From: Lamellibrachia columna
Taxonomy: Eukaryota; Annelida; Polychaeta; Sabellida; Siboglinidae
Reading direction: 5' to 3'
Length of the DNA: 64,000 nt
NCBI GenBank assembly: GCA_963662155.1
Contig: OY759262.1
Coordinates: 16,322,282-16,386,281, forward strand
In this document: positions 32,847-45,700 of the stretch, piece by piece
How positions within the stretch are numbered: position 1 is the stretch's first letter
Layout of the letters: every line of letters begins with the position of its first letter
Notes under the pieces: generated by a model
Told to the model about the DNA's origin: nothing
Databases searched by the model: none
The model's input: the letters and a program-made list of their open reading frames with translations, nothing else
Position numbers and translations under genes: made by a program

Positions 32847-34485
32847 TATGGGGCATAATATCCTTAGCTCTTAGTGGAGTACTACTCTTATGCTGATGTT
32901 CCATAGTGTGCTGGATGAGTTCTAAAAATCCAGCACCACCAAAACTTCAAACTTACGAATATCATGAAAAAAATAAAGAAAAACTTCTTAGTGTCATTAT
33001 TATTAAATATGATAACATTTGTTATATTTGGCTTTAATGTATTGGCTTATGGTTAGGGTAGGAGATTTGTTTATCTAACCCTGACTTAACCCATATGCAA
33101 GCCATAACCCCAATTTATATTGTTAATTGAATTAGTTCAACTAAGTTAACATAATTTAATATGATATTTCAATTAAATGTCACCCACTGGCACTGACACC
33201 CAGTGGCATTTCCAGCAGGCCTGCAGTCACTAGCCTGAGACAGACAGGTTCAGACATGTGTGAATTAGTACATATGTGAATGAATTAGAACTGGGGAGAA
33301 ATATCAATTACCAACTGGGTTGGGTACTGGGTAGTGGGCTAGTGGCATAGTGGGCACTTGGCAGTGCATGGTCATTCAGGTGGGCAATGTTTGGAGGGAA
33401 GACCTAGACAATAGAATGTCCACTGGTAGGGTCAAAGGGTGATAAGTTGATGATTAATCATGGCTTGATTGCCTCTGCAAATATTTCTAAAGTAAACATT
33501 TGGGGCTGGCTACTTCCAGCCAAGTGAACTTATGGGGCCATTAGATTCCATGCAAGGTCTCAATTTGCAACTATATAATACTAAAGAAATAATTTTAAGC
33601 ATTCATTAAACGGAATTACAATTTATAATCAGTTTTTATTAAAAAATAAAGTAATAATCAGTGTTTGGTATGAATATTTTTATTATGTCCAGGCCCGGCC
33701 TGGCCCGCCCACACAAGGCCCAGGCCCAGGCCCGGCCCAAGCCCGATGTGTTTAAATTGTTTTCAGCCCAGGCCTGCAGTATGTAGGCCCAGGCCCGGCC
33801 CGGGAAATTATGTAGAGGCCCGGCCCAGTGTGTGTTTACTTTGAGGTTGTAGCTCCTGCTCTAAGCTGACATTCTTAATTGGTCTGCCCTTTGCTTTGTG
33901 TGAGTTGGGAATGGGAAGAGAGGCCATATAAACGGTCCTTGCCACCTGACCTGTCTCCAACCCACCACAACACAAGGGGTGTAATTGGCTTGCTAACTCT
34001 GCAATGTTTCACTGAGCTGATATTTTCTGAAGCAATATCAGGCTACAGGTCTTTCCATGTTGTTTGAATACCAGCTTAGCCTTTGTCTGACAATGTAATG
34101 TCTGTGCATTGTTTATTGCTTCCTGGCTGTTACCAACTTATTGAAAAGGCTAATTGCTAAGGCTACCCACCACTAGCACCACTCACCAGTACCCACCAGA
34201 CAGTGAATACTGAGACTTAAATATAAATATATAAGCAGGTGTTATTATTAGTCTTGATTTTCAACTCGTGAGACTTAAATTATATTTTTATTGACAATTC
34301 GTTCAGGTAGTTTGTGACATGAAACATACTGTAATTGATTGTAATTTAAATAAATTTTCAATTATACAAAATATAACAATTACAATTACAGCAACATTTC
34401 GAAACCATAATCAATTACAATTACACAATTTTGCTGTAATCAATTACAATTACATAATTGGACCCAGCCCTGCATGTGTCCTCAC
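32846..34485. other. No gene seen
   Basis: AT-rich sequence. GGCCCAGGCCCGGCC-rich degenerate motifs occur at 33,688-33,835. Near 34,355-34,470 an AATTACAATTAC-rich block ends ACCCAGCCCTG, which resembles a hAT end, but no partner end or target duplication was found. Confidence 0.45.
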
Positions 34486-36620
34486 AACAGTTTGCACTGT
34501 GAGGCCTGGTTCTTCACATTTTGAGGCCTGGCTCCTCACAACAGTTTGCACTGTGGTCTTTGAGGCCTGGCTCCTCACAACAATCTACACTGTAGTCTGT
34601 GAGGCCTGGGTTCTCACAACAATCTACACTGTAGTCTGTGAGGCCTGGGTTCTCACAACAATCTACACTGTAGTCTGTGAGGCCTGGCTCCTCACAACAG
34701 TTTGCACTGTGGTCTTTGAGGCCTGGCTCCTCACAACAATCTACACTGTAGTCTGTGAGGCCTGGGTTCTCACAACAATCTACACTGAAGTCTGTGAGGC
34801 CTGGGTTCTCACAACAGTCTGCACTGTAGTCTGTGAGGCCTGGGTTCTCACAACAGTCTGCACTGTAGTCTGTGAGGCCTGGGTTCTCACAACAATCTGC
34901 ACTGTAGTCTGTGAGGCCTGGGTTCTCACAACAGTCTGCACTGTAGTCTGTGAGGCCTGGGTTCTCACAACAGTCTGCACTGTAGTCTATGAGGCCTGGG
35001 TTCTCACAACAATCTGCACTGTAGTCTGTGAAGCCTGGGTTCTCACAACAGTCTGCACTGTAGTCTGTGAGGCCTGGGTTCTCACAACAATCTGCACTGT
35101 AGTCTGTGAGGCCTGGGTTCTCACAACAGTCTGCACTGTAGTCTGTGAGGCCTGGGTTCTCACAACAGTCTGCAATGTAGTCTGTGAGGCCTGGGTTCTC
35201 ACAACAGTCTGCACTGTAGTCAGTGAGGTCTGGGTTCTCACAACAGTCTGCACTGTAGTCTGTGAGGCCTGGGTTCTCACAACAGTCTGCACTGTAGTCT
35301 GTGAGGCCTGGGTTCTCACAACAATCTGCACTGTAGTCTGTGAGGCCTGGGTTCTCACAACAGTCTGCACTGTAGTCCGTGAGGCCTGGGTTCTCACAAC
35401 AATCTGCACTGTAGTCTGTGAGGCCTGGGTTCCCACAACAATCTGCACTGTAGTCTGTGAGGCCTGGGTTCTCACAACAGTCTGCAATGTAGTCTGTGAG
35501 GCCTGGGTTCTCACAACAATCTTCACTGTAGTCTGTGAGGCCTGGGTTCTCACAACAATCTTCACTGTAGTCTGTGAGGCCTGGGTTCTCACAACAGTCT
35601 GCACTGTAGTCTGTGAGGCCTGGGTTCTCACAACAATCTTCACTGTAGTCTGTGAGGCCTGGGTTCTCACAACAGTCTGCACTGTAGTCAGTGAGGTCTG
35701 GGTTCTCACAACAGTCTGCACTGTAGTCAGTGAGGTCTGGGTTCTCACAACAATCTGCACTGTAGTCTGTGAAGCCTGGGTTCTCACAACAATCTTCACT
35801 GTAGTCTGTGAGGCCTGGGTTCTCACAACAGTCTGCACTGTAGTCAGTGAGGTCTGGGTTCTCACAATCTGCACTGTAGTCTGTGAGGCCTGGGTTCTCA
35901 CAACAGTCTGCACTGTAGTCTGTGAGGCCTGGGTTCTCACAACAATCTTCACTGTAGTCTGTGAGGCCTGGGTTCTCACAACAATCTTCACTGTAGTCTG
36001 TGAGGCATGGGTTCTCACAACAGTCTGCACTGTAGTCAGTGAGGTCTGGGTTCTCACAACAATCTGCACTGTAGTCTGTGAGGCCTGGGTTCTCACAATA
36101 GTCTGCACTGTAGTCTGTGAGGCCTGGGTTCTCACAACAATCTGCACTGTAGTCTGTGAGGCCTGGGTTCTCACAACAATCTTCACTGTAGTCCGCGAGG
36201 CCTGGGTTCTCACAACAGTCTGCACTGTAGTCCGTGAGGCCTGGGTTCTCACAACAATCTGCACTGTAGTCTGTGAGGCCTGGGTTCTCACAACAATCTT
36301 CACTGTAGTCTGTGAGGCCTGGGTTCTAACAACAGTCTGCACTCTAGTCTGTGAGGCCTGGGTTCTCACAACAATCTGCACTGTAGTCCGTGAGGCCTGG
36401 GTTCTCACAACAATCTGCACTGTAGTCTGTGAGGCCTGGGTTCTCACAACAGTCTGCACTGTAGTCTGTGAGGCCTGGGTTCTCACAACAGTCTGCACTG
36501 TAGTCTGTGAGGCCTGGGTTCTCACAACAATCTGCACTGTAGTCCGTGAGGCCTGGGTTCTCACAACAGTTTGCGAAGCCTGGGTTCTCACAACAATCTG
36601 CGAGGCCTGGGTTCTCACAA
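34486..36620. repeat. 39-bp minisatellite, about 54 copies
   Basis: The unit is GTCTGCACTGTAGTCTGTGA then GGCCTGGGTTCTCACAACA, 39 bases, a multiple of three. This keeps both strands open (13-residue periods CEAWVLTTVCTVV and VRTQASQTTVQTV) and gives the illusion of 776- and 548-residue proteins. Common variants differ at two sites (GTCTGCAC, ATCTGCAC, ATCTTCAC). Some units carry a shorter or altered form near both ends. Confidence 0.95.
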
Positions 36621-39500
36621 CTTCGTCACCCACGTGTCAGTGCCGGTAGCAAGTTCTGCTGGGTCTCGTGGTCACAGGATACAGCAATGGCTTTAGCTTA
36701 AGATCTAGTTTACATACTAGGTGCTGGTGGGGACGTTGCCGGTGCCACCAAATCAGGGGCAACTAATCTGCAGCTGGTATGAGTAGTCCTAAACCACAAC
36801 ACCCATAATTTACCTAAGGATTCCAACGTAATCATGCATTTATTTGTAGGATTACCGGTTTCCTAGCAATGGCCATATAGTATTCCAATGCAAATATTAA
36901 TTACTTGGAGTAGACTTATTAAGGAATTTGGTTTTGTACATCTTTGTGAGGAGTAATAAAAACAAATTGTAGGGGGTTTCTCTAAAAATACCTCCCCAAA
37001 ATCACCTACAACACAGGCTTGGTTGCTATAACCATTGCTAGGCAACGAGTCATCCTAGGAATAAATGGGTGGTATCACTGGAATCTTTGGGGTCAATATA
37101 GTAGGGGCAAGAATGCCTAGATTCTTTCTAGAGTCAATATCCGTACAAAATGTGATATTCTGGTTTGTTTTGGTGGCCATCTTGGATTTCATCTCAGTGC
37201 ACCCACAGGTATAAAAAATGGCAACTGCAATTTTCGTAATCAACACCCTTTTTCGAAGGGTTAAGCCCTGTTGCCGAAAATATACCCAAAATAAAAATAC
37301 ACTTTGACTCCTAAGCCAATGTTCTATAATGATCAAAATAGCATTATTAATCGATCATAAACAACATTATGACATGATTCTTAAGAATGTTTTTTTCACA
37401 TGGCATTTAGGTTGTCAAGGGAATGAGTAAATGGGCTGTTTTACTGCATCATTGAAAACATGTTTAAACTTAAAAATATCACGAGATTACAATGTCACCA
37501 ATTCAATACACTTCTTTCATATAACAAATGAGCAATTTGTGTCACTGATAACATATTTAAACTTAAAAATACCACCAGACTACAATGTAATCAATTCAAT
37601 ACACTTCTTTCATATAACAAATGTGCAGTTTATTAGTTATGTGCCAGGCAAAAACAAACACAACACTTCGTACAACAATCGTACATATCAAGTGACTAAG
37701 ATAATCTAGACATTCAAATCAGTAACTACATTTATACAAGTTATAACCAACACTGGATGGAAAAAATTACCATTCTGCTAACATTCTAGGATACACTCAA
37801 AGTTGGTCTGTGTCGCTTTCCCTGTCCATGGAATATTAATAACTGTTCCAATATTAACACCGTACAGAATCCATTGGACATGGGTGGTTGTCTTAATTCT
37901 TTTTGGTACCACAACCGCATAGACAGACAGGCCTGAAATACAGTTCTGTACTATATTGTTCTATTCTAATATACATGCATGGTCACTTACATAAAAATAT
38001 ATTTCAAACAGCTTCATGATGGCACAACCGCATGTGCAGTATTCTTGGCAGAGAGCAGACTTAATACTGGTGCCACTTTGGAATGTATTAACCACAAGAC
38101 ACAGTCAACCTGGGTTGTCAACTTGGGTTTAGTAGCCCCTTGAGCTACTAACCCCTTAGTTACTACAACTATTGGCATCACACAGTGCAGAATGGAAATA
38201 GTTGCAAATCTCTTGGACAGAGAAGCTTGTTCATGAAAATGAAGACGCAAAAAGAGCAGACACCACCGAGATAATATTGCATTTCCTCTGAAGCAGAACC
38301 AAACCAACCACATTAGACAACATGCATTAATGTGCTACTGAATGACATGTTTTGTTTAGTAATCATGTTTTTTTAATTGTTTTATTTACTAATAATACAT
38401 ATACATTTAATGTTATATTTACTAATAATACATTTTAACAGTGCATTTTAATATACCACCATCTTTGGTAGTTCAGCTTTTGAAGCAATCATCATTAATA
38501 CTAGTTACAAAATTACTTAATTACTTCCTATCTTGGGAATACAATACTAAACAGTTTTAACTATGAGTAAAGTGTGGTGAGAATAACAAAAATATCAAAA
38601 CACCCCATCTACTATATCTGCCTCCTCCTACACTGTTCATGTATGGTAGTCTTACCTAGGGGAAAATATCACAGTTGTCTTACTGCAATGTACAACAATA
38701 AATTGCATAATGGATGGTCTTACAAATGTGTATGTAACCAAATATGTGTGTGCATCAAATAGAGTAGGTTAACCTTCCTCTAAAACAACGGGTGTGAACA
38801 GCACAGTTGGTTAATCCCATTTAGTACTGAAAACAGCTGACAGTATTTCCAAACACAGCTAAATAGCAGCAGACCCCAATTCCTATGACTTATATACGTT
38901 GTACTTCATCGTAGCAAACGTGTGCCTACTCATTCCAAAATGGCTTCTCTGGTATCCTAGTCTTGACATATCAATGAGTCTTCTAGAAATGCATTTTAAC
39001 TATTCACAAACGTCCAAACAACAGTCAAACCTACTCAAACGACCTTTTGCATTAAGAGACCACCTGTCATTAACAACCACAGTCAACATAGACCAGTCAC
39101 CCCATTTGATAGATAATTCAATCATCATCAAAACAAACATAACTTGCAATTATAGAAAATCAATAGTTTTGAAGTTACAGCGTAAAAACTGCAGGTACCC
39201 AAAAATATTGAAATGTGTGCCAGCTGCATCATGCCAGCATGATTATTTCACTGGGTTAAGTGACCACTTTTTGACCATCCCATGAGTGGTTGCTTATGAC
39301 AGGTTTGACTGCATTTCCCAGTTCTGACATCTTCTAATAACCTCCACCACCCGGTTATTTCCTATGGATCAAAAATACATTTTCCCCAACTCAGTTTGTC
39401 AATCAACATCCAGCATGGAATCAGACGAAACGATGTGCATCAGTTCCGACTTCTTCACAGATGCGCTAATGCCCATAGCGTCAGGAGGGAGATTTCTTGA
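36621..39500. other. Intergenic and 3' flank of pyruvate carboxylase
   Basis: No ORF with a recognisable domain. A segment of about 93 bases is tandemly duplicated at about 37,460-37,645 (TTTAAACTTAAAAATA...CACTTCTTTCATATAACAAA). The right-hand part should hold the 3' UTR of the minus-strand pyruvate carboxylase gene. A minus-strand AATAAA lies near 38,391-38,396, but the transcript end is not certain. Confidence 0.45.
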
Positions 39501-39749
39501 TCACTCGAGCTCCAGCAACAGATCGTCACCCTGCATCTTCATGCCCTTCTCTACAGAGATGCTCTTGACAACCCCAGTAATTGGGGCAGTTACCGACATC
39601 TCCATTTTCATCGCACTGATCACCATCAGCAGTTCACCTTTCTCGACTTTGTCTCCTTCCTTCACCTTGATGTCTATGATCTCCCCGGGCATCGGGGCGC
39701 CAATGGAACCCTTCTGTCCTTTCACTGCCTTCGGGTGGAAGCTGATCGC
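39501..39749 (-). CDS. PC: Pyruvate carboxylase last exon: biotin carrier domain
   Basis: 82 codons plus TGA at 39,501-39,503. It contains [16 protein letters not shown] and [11 protein letters not shown], in which the Lys of AMKM is the biotinylation site, and ends DDLLLELE. The acceptor AG is at 39,751-39,750. Confidence 0.96.
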   Translation of the reverse strand, partial: AISFHPKAVKGQKGSIGAPMPGEIIDIKVKEGDKVEKGELLMVISAMKMEMSVTAPITGVVKSISVEKGMKMQGDDLLLELE

Positions 39750-42700
39750 CTGCAACACAGTTTAGTTGTGTATGTGTTGGCAACAAATAGTGCATGTGTG
39801 TGCATGTGTGTCTTCATGCATGCATGAGTGTGTATGTACATGTGTGCATGCATGTATTCTTCACTGTGCTTGTGCGTGTGTGGATGCATGTGTGCGTGCT
39901 TGGTGTCATGGTATGTGTACACAACTAGTGTACACATATATGTGTACACAACTAGTGTACACATATGGTTATGCAACAATGAACATATAGAGCTATACAT
40001 ACGTGCACATATACATAATGCGTGTACGTATAGAGGAAAAGGCAAAATGAAACAAGAGAAGTAAAACAATACTTAAAACAGTTAAAATATGCACAACTCA
40101 TACTTTCTGTACTCAAGACAGGCTTGTAGACCAATGTAGTTTAAATGCAACATGGACAGTTTTCATCAGTTATTTAAGTGACTATGTGAAACACTTCAGA
40201 AAAATTAACAGTGCAAACTCTATAAAAAATACAATAACTGTTGCCTGCTATAAAGGTAGGCTTCTATTGTCACCATAAAAGCTTTAATCAACCATGTTAT
40301 GTAAGGTCGAACACAAACAAGGTGAGCATGCATTATTTAATTACAGACATTCACTGGCTGGTATATATCGTGAAAACTAAAAACTTATGATACCCATCTT
40401 GCTGTAGTGAAGTATTACGCATTAAGGAAATTAATTTCAACGGTTTAATATAACAAACAGACATTTAAAAATCAGTCATTTCCTTAATATAAACATGGGA
40501 CAAAGTGGTAATGACCACACATTTTGACTTAACTTTCTTATTTAATGTTATTACCGTTCTGAATATCTCACTGCAAACCTTGTTAATGCAATTCTTAACA
40601 ACAATTACAATATTAATTGAAACGTAACTCGACTAACATGATGAAATTCCTTATCATAAAACGTTAAACAGGAAATAACTCTAATGACTGGCCTTAGTAA
40701 CTCACTTCCTGGAAACAAGACATTTACAAGTACTTTTTAATTGCATGCATAAAAGTTACTGGAACAAGAACGTGCACCATAAATGTGATATATTCTGAAA
40801 AAAATTACTACCTCAAACATTTGCGCTATTTATATTCCTTAGCTGACATTTGCCAAATGAGCCATTAAGATATCAGAATTAAAAAAATAATTAAGCATCT
40901 CAAACATGACTGGAATGATGGGAATTCCAACAGACAGGCATTTATCATAATGTAAACAAATATAACTTAAAAGATATCAAAACAACTTCTTCTTTCAAAC
41001 ATGTTGTTAAGACAATGCACAATTATTATGAGAACAGGGTCAAGGACGCTCACCTCCAATGCTGCCTTGTCCTTGACGTAGACGGAGCGGAGTTGGCCGT
41101 TCACTTCAAAGAATACTTCACGTTCCCCTGCTTTGTTCAGCTGACTTGTCGCCAGTGGTTTAATGTTCAACATTTTGCCCTTCTCAAGTGCAATCTGAGC
41201 AACACACAATGCAACCTCATTAGCACAGGGGCACATTAAACCTCATTAGCACAGGGGCCCATTAAATATAATTAGCATAGGGGCCCATTAAACCTCATTA
41301 GCACATGGGTCAATTAAACCTCATTAGCACATGGGTCCATTAAACCTCATTAGCACATGGGTCCTTTAAGGGGACAGGCGCTGCGGGATTTTTGATTTTT
41401 TTATGATTTTTAGTGAAATTTCGTTTTCAGCGTATTTCACTACAAAAACATCTTATCTTTAACTTCTAATTCAAAACATTTCATATTGATGTGTCTATAT
41501 GTGAATAAAATGCTTTATTTGATCACCAGTGTTGCCGAGAGTTCCTTTGTCTTGCTAACAAATGCAGAAATTATGCGTATTTCACTCCTTAGTTACCGGT
41601 ACTTTGCCTTACTGGAGGCGGCCATGTTGGATATCTAAATTTAGCTCTTTCTCCCAGCTACAAGGCAGGCTTATGTCCAGCGGTAAATGCTCATTAGTAT
41701 GCAGCCAATCGGCGTTAGAACGCGAGCTGTATCCGTACGGAAATTTCCTTATATGGCGCAATGCTCCGCAGATCCGCACCCTCTCGATTCTGATTGGCTC
41801 ATGACCGACCTTCGACCTCTTCGGCGTAACAACAGAGCGATTCAATATGGCGACCGTTGTTTTTCCTCAGTGATTTTCTCAGTTATTAGTACGCGATTTC
41901 TAGTCAAGATGTCAACGGATCGTGGAATAAAACAGTCTACGGCGAAAGCGTATGGGACGAGGAAGCGAACTCGGCTAGCACAGATGAAATATGCGCGAGA
42001 ACAGCGGCAAAAATCGACCAACATCGCCGGCGATATTGCCGTGGCTAGCGGCAGCGGCACTGCCTCGAGTGGCAGCGTGGTCGTCGTGGAAGGTGGCGTC
42101 GCTGAACCTGGCGAAATAGACGTTTGTGCTGGAGCTGACGATGACGATTCCGTTAGCGAACCCTCGATCGCGTCCTCGTCACAGCCAGATGAGCCAGATG
42201 TTGCCGATGACGGCGAACCTCGACAACCCGTGACAGACGACAGTTGTCTCTTTGTTCAAGTGTCCTCGTTGAAGAAACTCGTGGAGAACCTTCCGTGTCC
42301 AGTTTGCCAGGGAGACTTGACAGTTGTTGTCATCGACAAAAGCAAGGGCCCTGTCGTTGGATTCCGCACTGAGTGCACCACTTGTGGACATGTCTGCAGT
42401 GAGACACTGTCTTCAGGCAGGATAGGTAATCGTGGTAGTCGGTCTCCATTTGCCACAACGAGGAGAATGGTGGCAGGCACCATGGACTGTGGTGTTGGAT
42501 TTTCTGGGCTACGACGGATTTGTTGGTGGCTGGATTCACCCTGCATCCACCAGAAGACATATGCCAGACACCAGAAACAGGTAGCTGTAGCAGTTGTGGA
42601 CACAGTGACCAATTGTCTCAACGATGCTGCTGTTTGTGTGAGGCAAGCATATGCTGAGCTGTCTGGTATCCCTCCAGAGGATGTGAGAGACATCAACGTG

Positions 42701-45700
42701 TCATACGACGCATCGTGGATGACACGAGGACACCAGTCCTACTATGGCATTGGCAGTGTGATCGACTTGATCACCTGCCTTGTGATCGACTACACTGTAC
42801 TGAGCCTGTACTGCCATGGCTGCACCACTGTGGGGGACCATATGGACAAAAACACAGACGACTACCGAACATGGAAGGCAAACCATGTTTGCAACAAAAA
42901 CTTTGAGGGCACTGCAGGTGCAATGGATGCTGAGATTGCAGAGATCTTGTGGCGCCGCTCAGAGCAGAGACACAGCTTCCGCTACGTCACTGTGCTGTCA
43001 GATGGTGACGCGAAGACGTACAACCACTTGGTCTCCCTCAATGTCTACGGAGATGACTGCCAGGTCACGAAAGAAGAGTGCGTAAATCATGTGTCGAAGA
43101 GGATGGGCACTGCTTTGAGGAAAGTTGCAGGAAGGCGTCGTCACTGGTGGAAGGGGCCACGGAAAGCTGACAGCTGCTGCGATCACCAAACTGACGAAGT
43201 ACTATGGTAATGCCATACGTAGCCACCCAGACGATCTGGACAGCATGAGAACTGCAGTGTTCGCCACATTCCTCCATGCGCTGTCAACTGATGATGACCC
43301 ACACCACGATCGCTGCCCAGCTGGGATTTCAAGCTGGTGCTTCTATCAGCGTGCAGTTGCAAAGGGTGAACGACCAGGGCCGCATGAGGACAACGTTGGC
43401 ACACCACTGTCACGGGAAGTCGGTCGCTTCGTGAAACCAGTCTACGTGCGTCTTGGTGATGAGAACCTCCTCCGTCGCTGCCTCAGAGTGAAGACGCAGA
43501 ACCCGAATGAAAGTCTGCATTCGGTCATCTGGCGGAAGTGCCTCAAGACGGACTTCCTCGGGAAACTGCGTGTTGAGGCTGGCGCTGCCATCGCCGTCAG
43601 TGAGTTCAACCAGGGAACAGAGAAGACTGTGGCAGACACAACAGCTGCCCTGGGGTTTCAGCTTGGTGAAGCCCAAGTGAAACTGACACGTTCGAAGGAC
43701 CGAGAAAGAACTGCAATGCTGCAAAGAAAGGCTGACGCGCAAGAGAAGAAGAATCGTGAACGTCGACGTCTTCACCGGATTCGCCAGCAAGATATGCTTA
43801 CGCAAGCTGAAGGTGGACCATCCTATGCCTCCGGAGAGTTTTAGGGACTCGTGAAAAACAAACGGCTCTCTTCAGAGCCAACACACAAAAAACGGCTCTT
43901 TTCAGAGCCAACCACTCTTGGAGAAGAGCTTGCTATATCATCAGATTATGTTGCATATTTTGTCCAAAAGGTGTATTTCAAACATATGAATAGTAAGAAA
44001 AGGTGTATGCACACATTTGAATAGTCAAAAACCAGCTGAATAGTCAGAAAGTGTATACAGATAAACACAAAAGTTTGTTTTGCTGTTTTCTCAGAATTCT
44101 GTTTTTATTCAATACATAAATTTCATGCGGATCCCGAGAGAAAACCGTAAGACATATCTACTCCAAATTTGAAATACAAATACTCCAAGACATGCACTAC
44201 AAGCTGTCAAGAGGGAATTTGTATATCTATCCATGTTTCGAATTTACCTCCCTGTACATTCATGCACCCTATCTAAATAATCGGAAAATTTATCTACAGT
44301 TTTCAAAAAACATTTCTGACATACTGCTTGGAGAGTAAAAATTCCTCTTGACAGTTTGTAGGTACATGCATTTACAATACATGTAGCATGTTTTGAATGT
44401 TGTAGCAATGTGTATTGTTTTTGGGGATTTGCATGAAAATGGGTCCCCCCAAAAAAATGGCTGCCATTTCCATGGCACCCATCTGTCCCCAAAAATTTTT
44501 TTCACCTGTTGTACCTACCTTGACCCACAAAGATCATTTCCACCAAGTTTCAGTTCTCTAACATTAAAAAAAAAAAAAAAAATCCGCCGCAGCCTCTGTC
44601 CCCTTAAACTTCATTAGCACAGGGGCCCATTAAACCTCATTAGCACAGGGGCCTGTTTAAACGGTATTTCAGTAGTGATTTAGTGTTCGTTGTTTTTTTA
44701 AAGCATGCCTGTATGGAATGATTGTACCTTTTATTTTTTATAGTAGCTGAAGAGTAAAAAAACAACAAAGGTAGTTCTTATTAAATGAAGCTTTTCAGAA
44801 AACAATCAAATAATTCTTCAATATCAACTTGCTAAACATAGCACAATTTTATTCACTTTGTGAACAAGCAATATTAAGCATGCTGAACAAATGTTTTTAT
44901 ATCACACAAGAGACTCAATAAAGTCATATATACACAAAATAGTGTTTCTGATTACATGAAATGATAAAGTGTGGGTTAAGTGATTCAGATATAACTGGAC
45001 AATCTTGCATTGTCAGTTCGACTGTCTAATTGGTAAAATCATGACGTAGCAGCAACACAATTTTATGATCTATTGTCCTTTAAATCTCAAGTCAGCCAAA
45101 CACAACCAAAAATATCCGCGTTATTCAATGTATTCAAGTGGCACCATCTTGCGGGTAGTTTTGAAACACATTTAACATGATGCCCGAACATACTTGTACC
45201 AAATAAAAACAAATGTATTGAAACAAATTAATATGGAACTTAAAGCAAAATTCACCCAGAAAGAAACAGCATATGAATAACTTAATTAAAAATGCAATTC
45301 TTCAGCATAAGATGTTAACATATTTCTGAATACTGTACCAATGTTGTGATACAAAGAAAATTACAAATGGTTATGATTACAAGAATACCACATAAATATG
45401 CAATTAACTATCAACGATATTAACTCAGAAGTAACTTAATGAATATGAAATGTCTTACACTGGAAAATAGGAAACACAAACTGATATATTTTCAATGGTC
45501 TTAATTAATAACTTACCGGCTGTAAATAAAAATACATTTACAATTAAATTGATACAATCCAGCATTTTTTGTAAAATTACAATACATATTGTACACAAAT
45601 ATGCCTGTAGTAAAAATGTGAAATTAATGGGCAGCACAAAATGAATTAAAAGCTATTAAGATGTGGCATATATGCAATAAATGTTAAATAATATTGTTGA

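Larger units (their letters stand above)
41370..44603 (+). mobile_element. Kolobok-like DNA transposon, 3.23 kb, TTAA target duplication
   Basis: The ends are GGGGACAGGCGCTGCGGG (41,370) and, reversed, GGGGACAGAGGCTGCGGC (ending 44,603): 8 identical bases, two mismatches, then GCTGCGG. TTAA flanks both ends (41,366-41,369 and 44,604-44,607). The surrounding 27-base repeat also contains TTAA at that point, so the empty site is clear. One transposase gene runs on the + strand, opposite to the host gene. TTAA duplications are typical of Kolobok and piggyBac; the protein is not piggyBac-like. It lies in the intron between the last but two and last but one exons of pyruvate carboxylase. Confidence 0.85.

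Noticed and set aside
33688..34471. A complete hAT element from the GGCCC-rich block to CCCAGCCCTG
   Set aside because: The left sequence does not invert to the right end and the flanking 8 bases (ATTATGTC and CATGTGTC) do not match.
34319..36649. 776-codon ORF (+) and 548-codon ORF (-) of 13-residue repeats
   Set aside because: Both strands are open over the same DNA because the 39-base unit is divisible by three. There is no start context, splice signal or non-repeat domain.
39364..39765. 133-codon ORF on the + strand
   Set aside because: It is the antisense shadow of the pyruvate carboxylase biotin-carrier exon, which has the AMKM motif and correct splice site.
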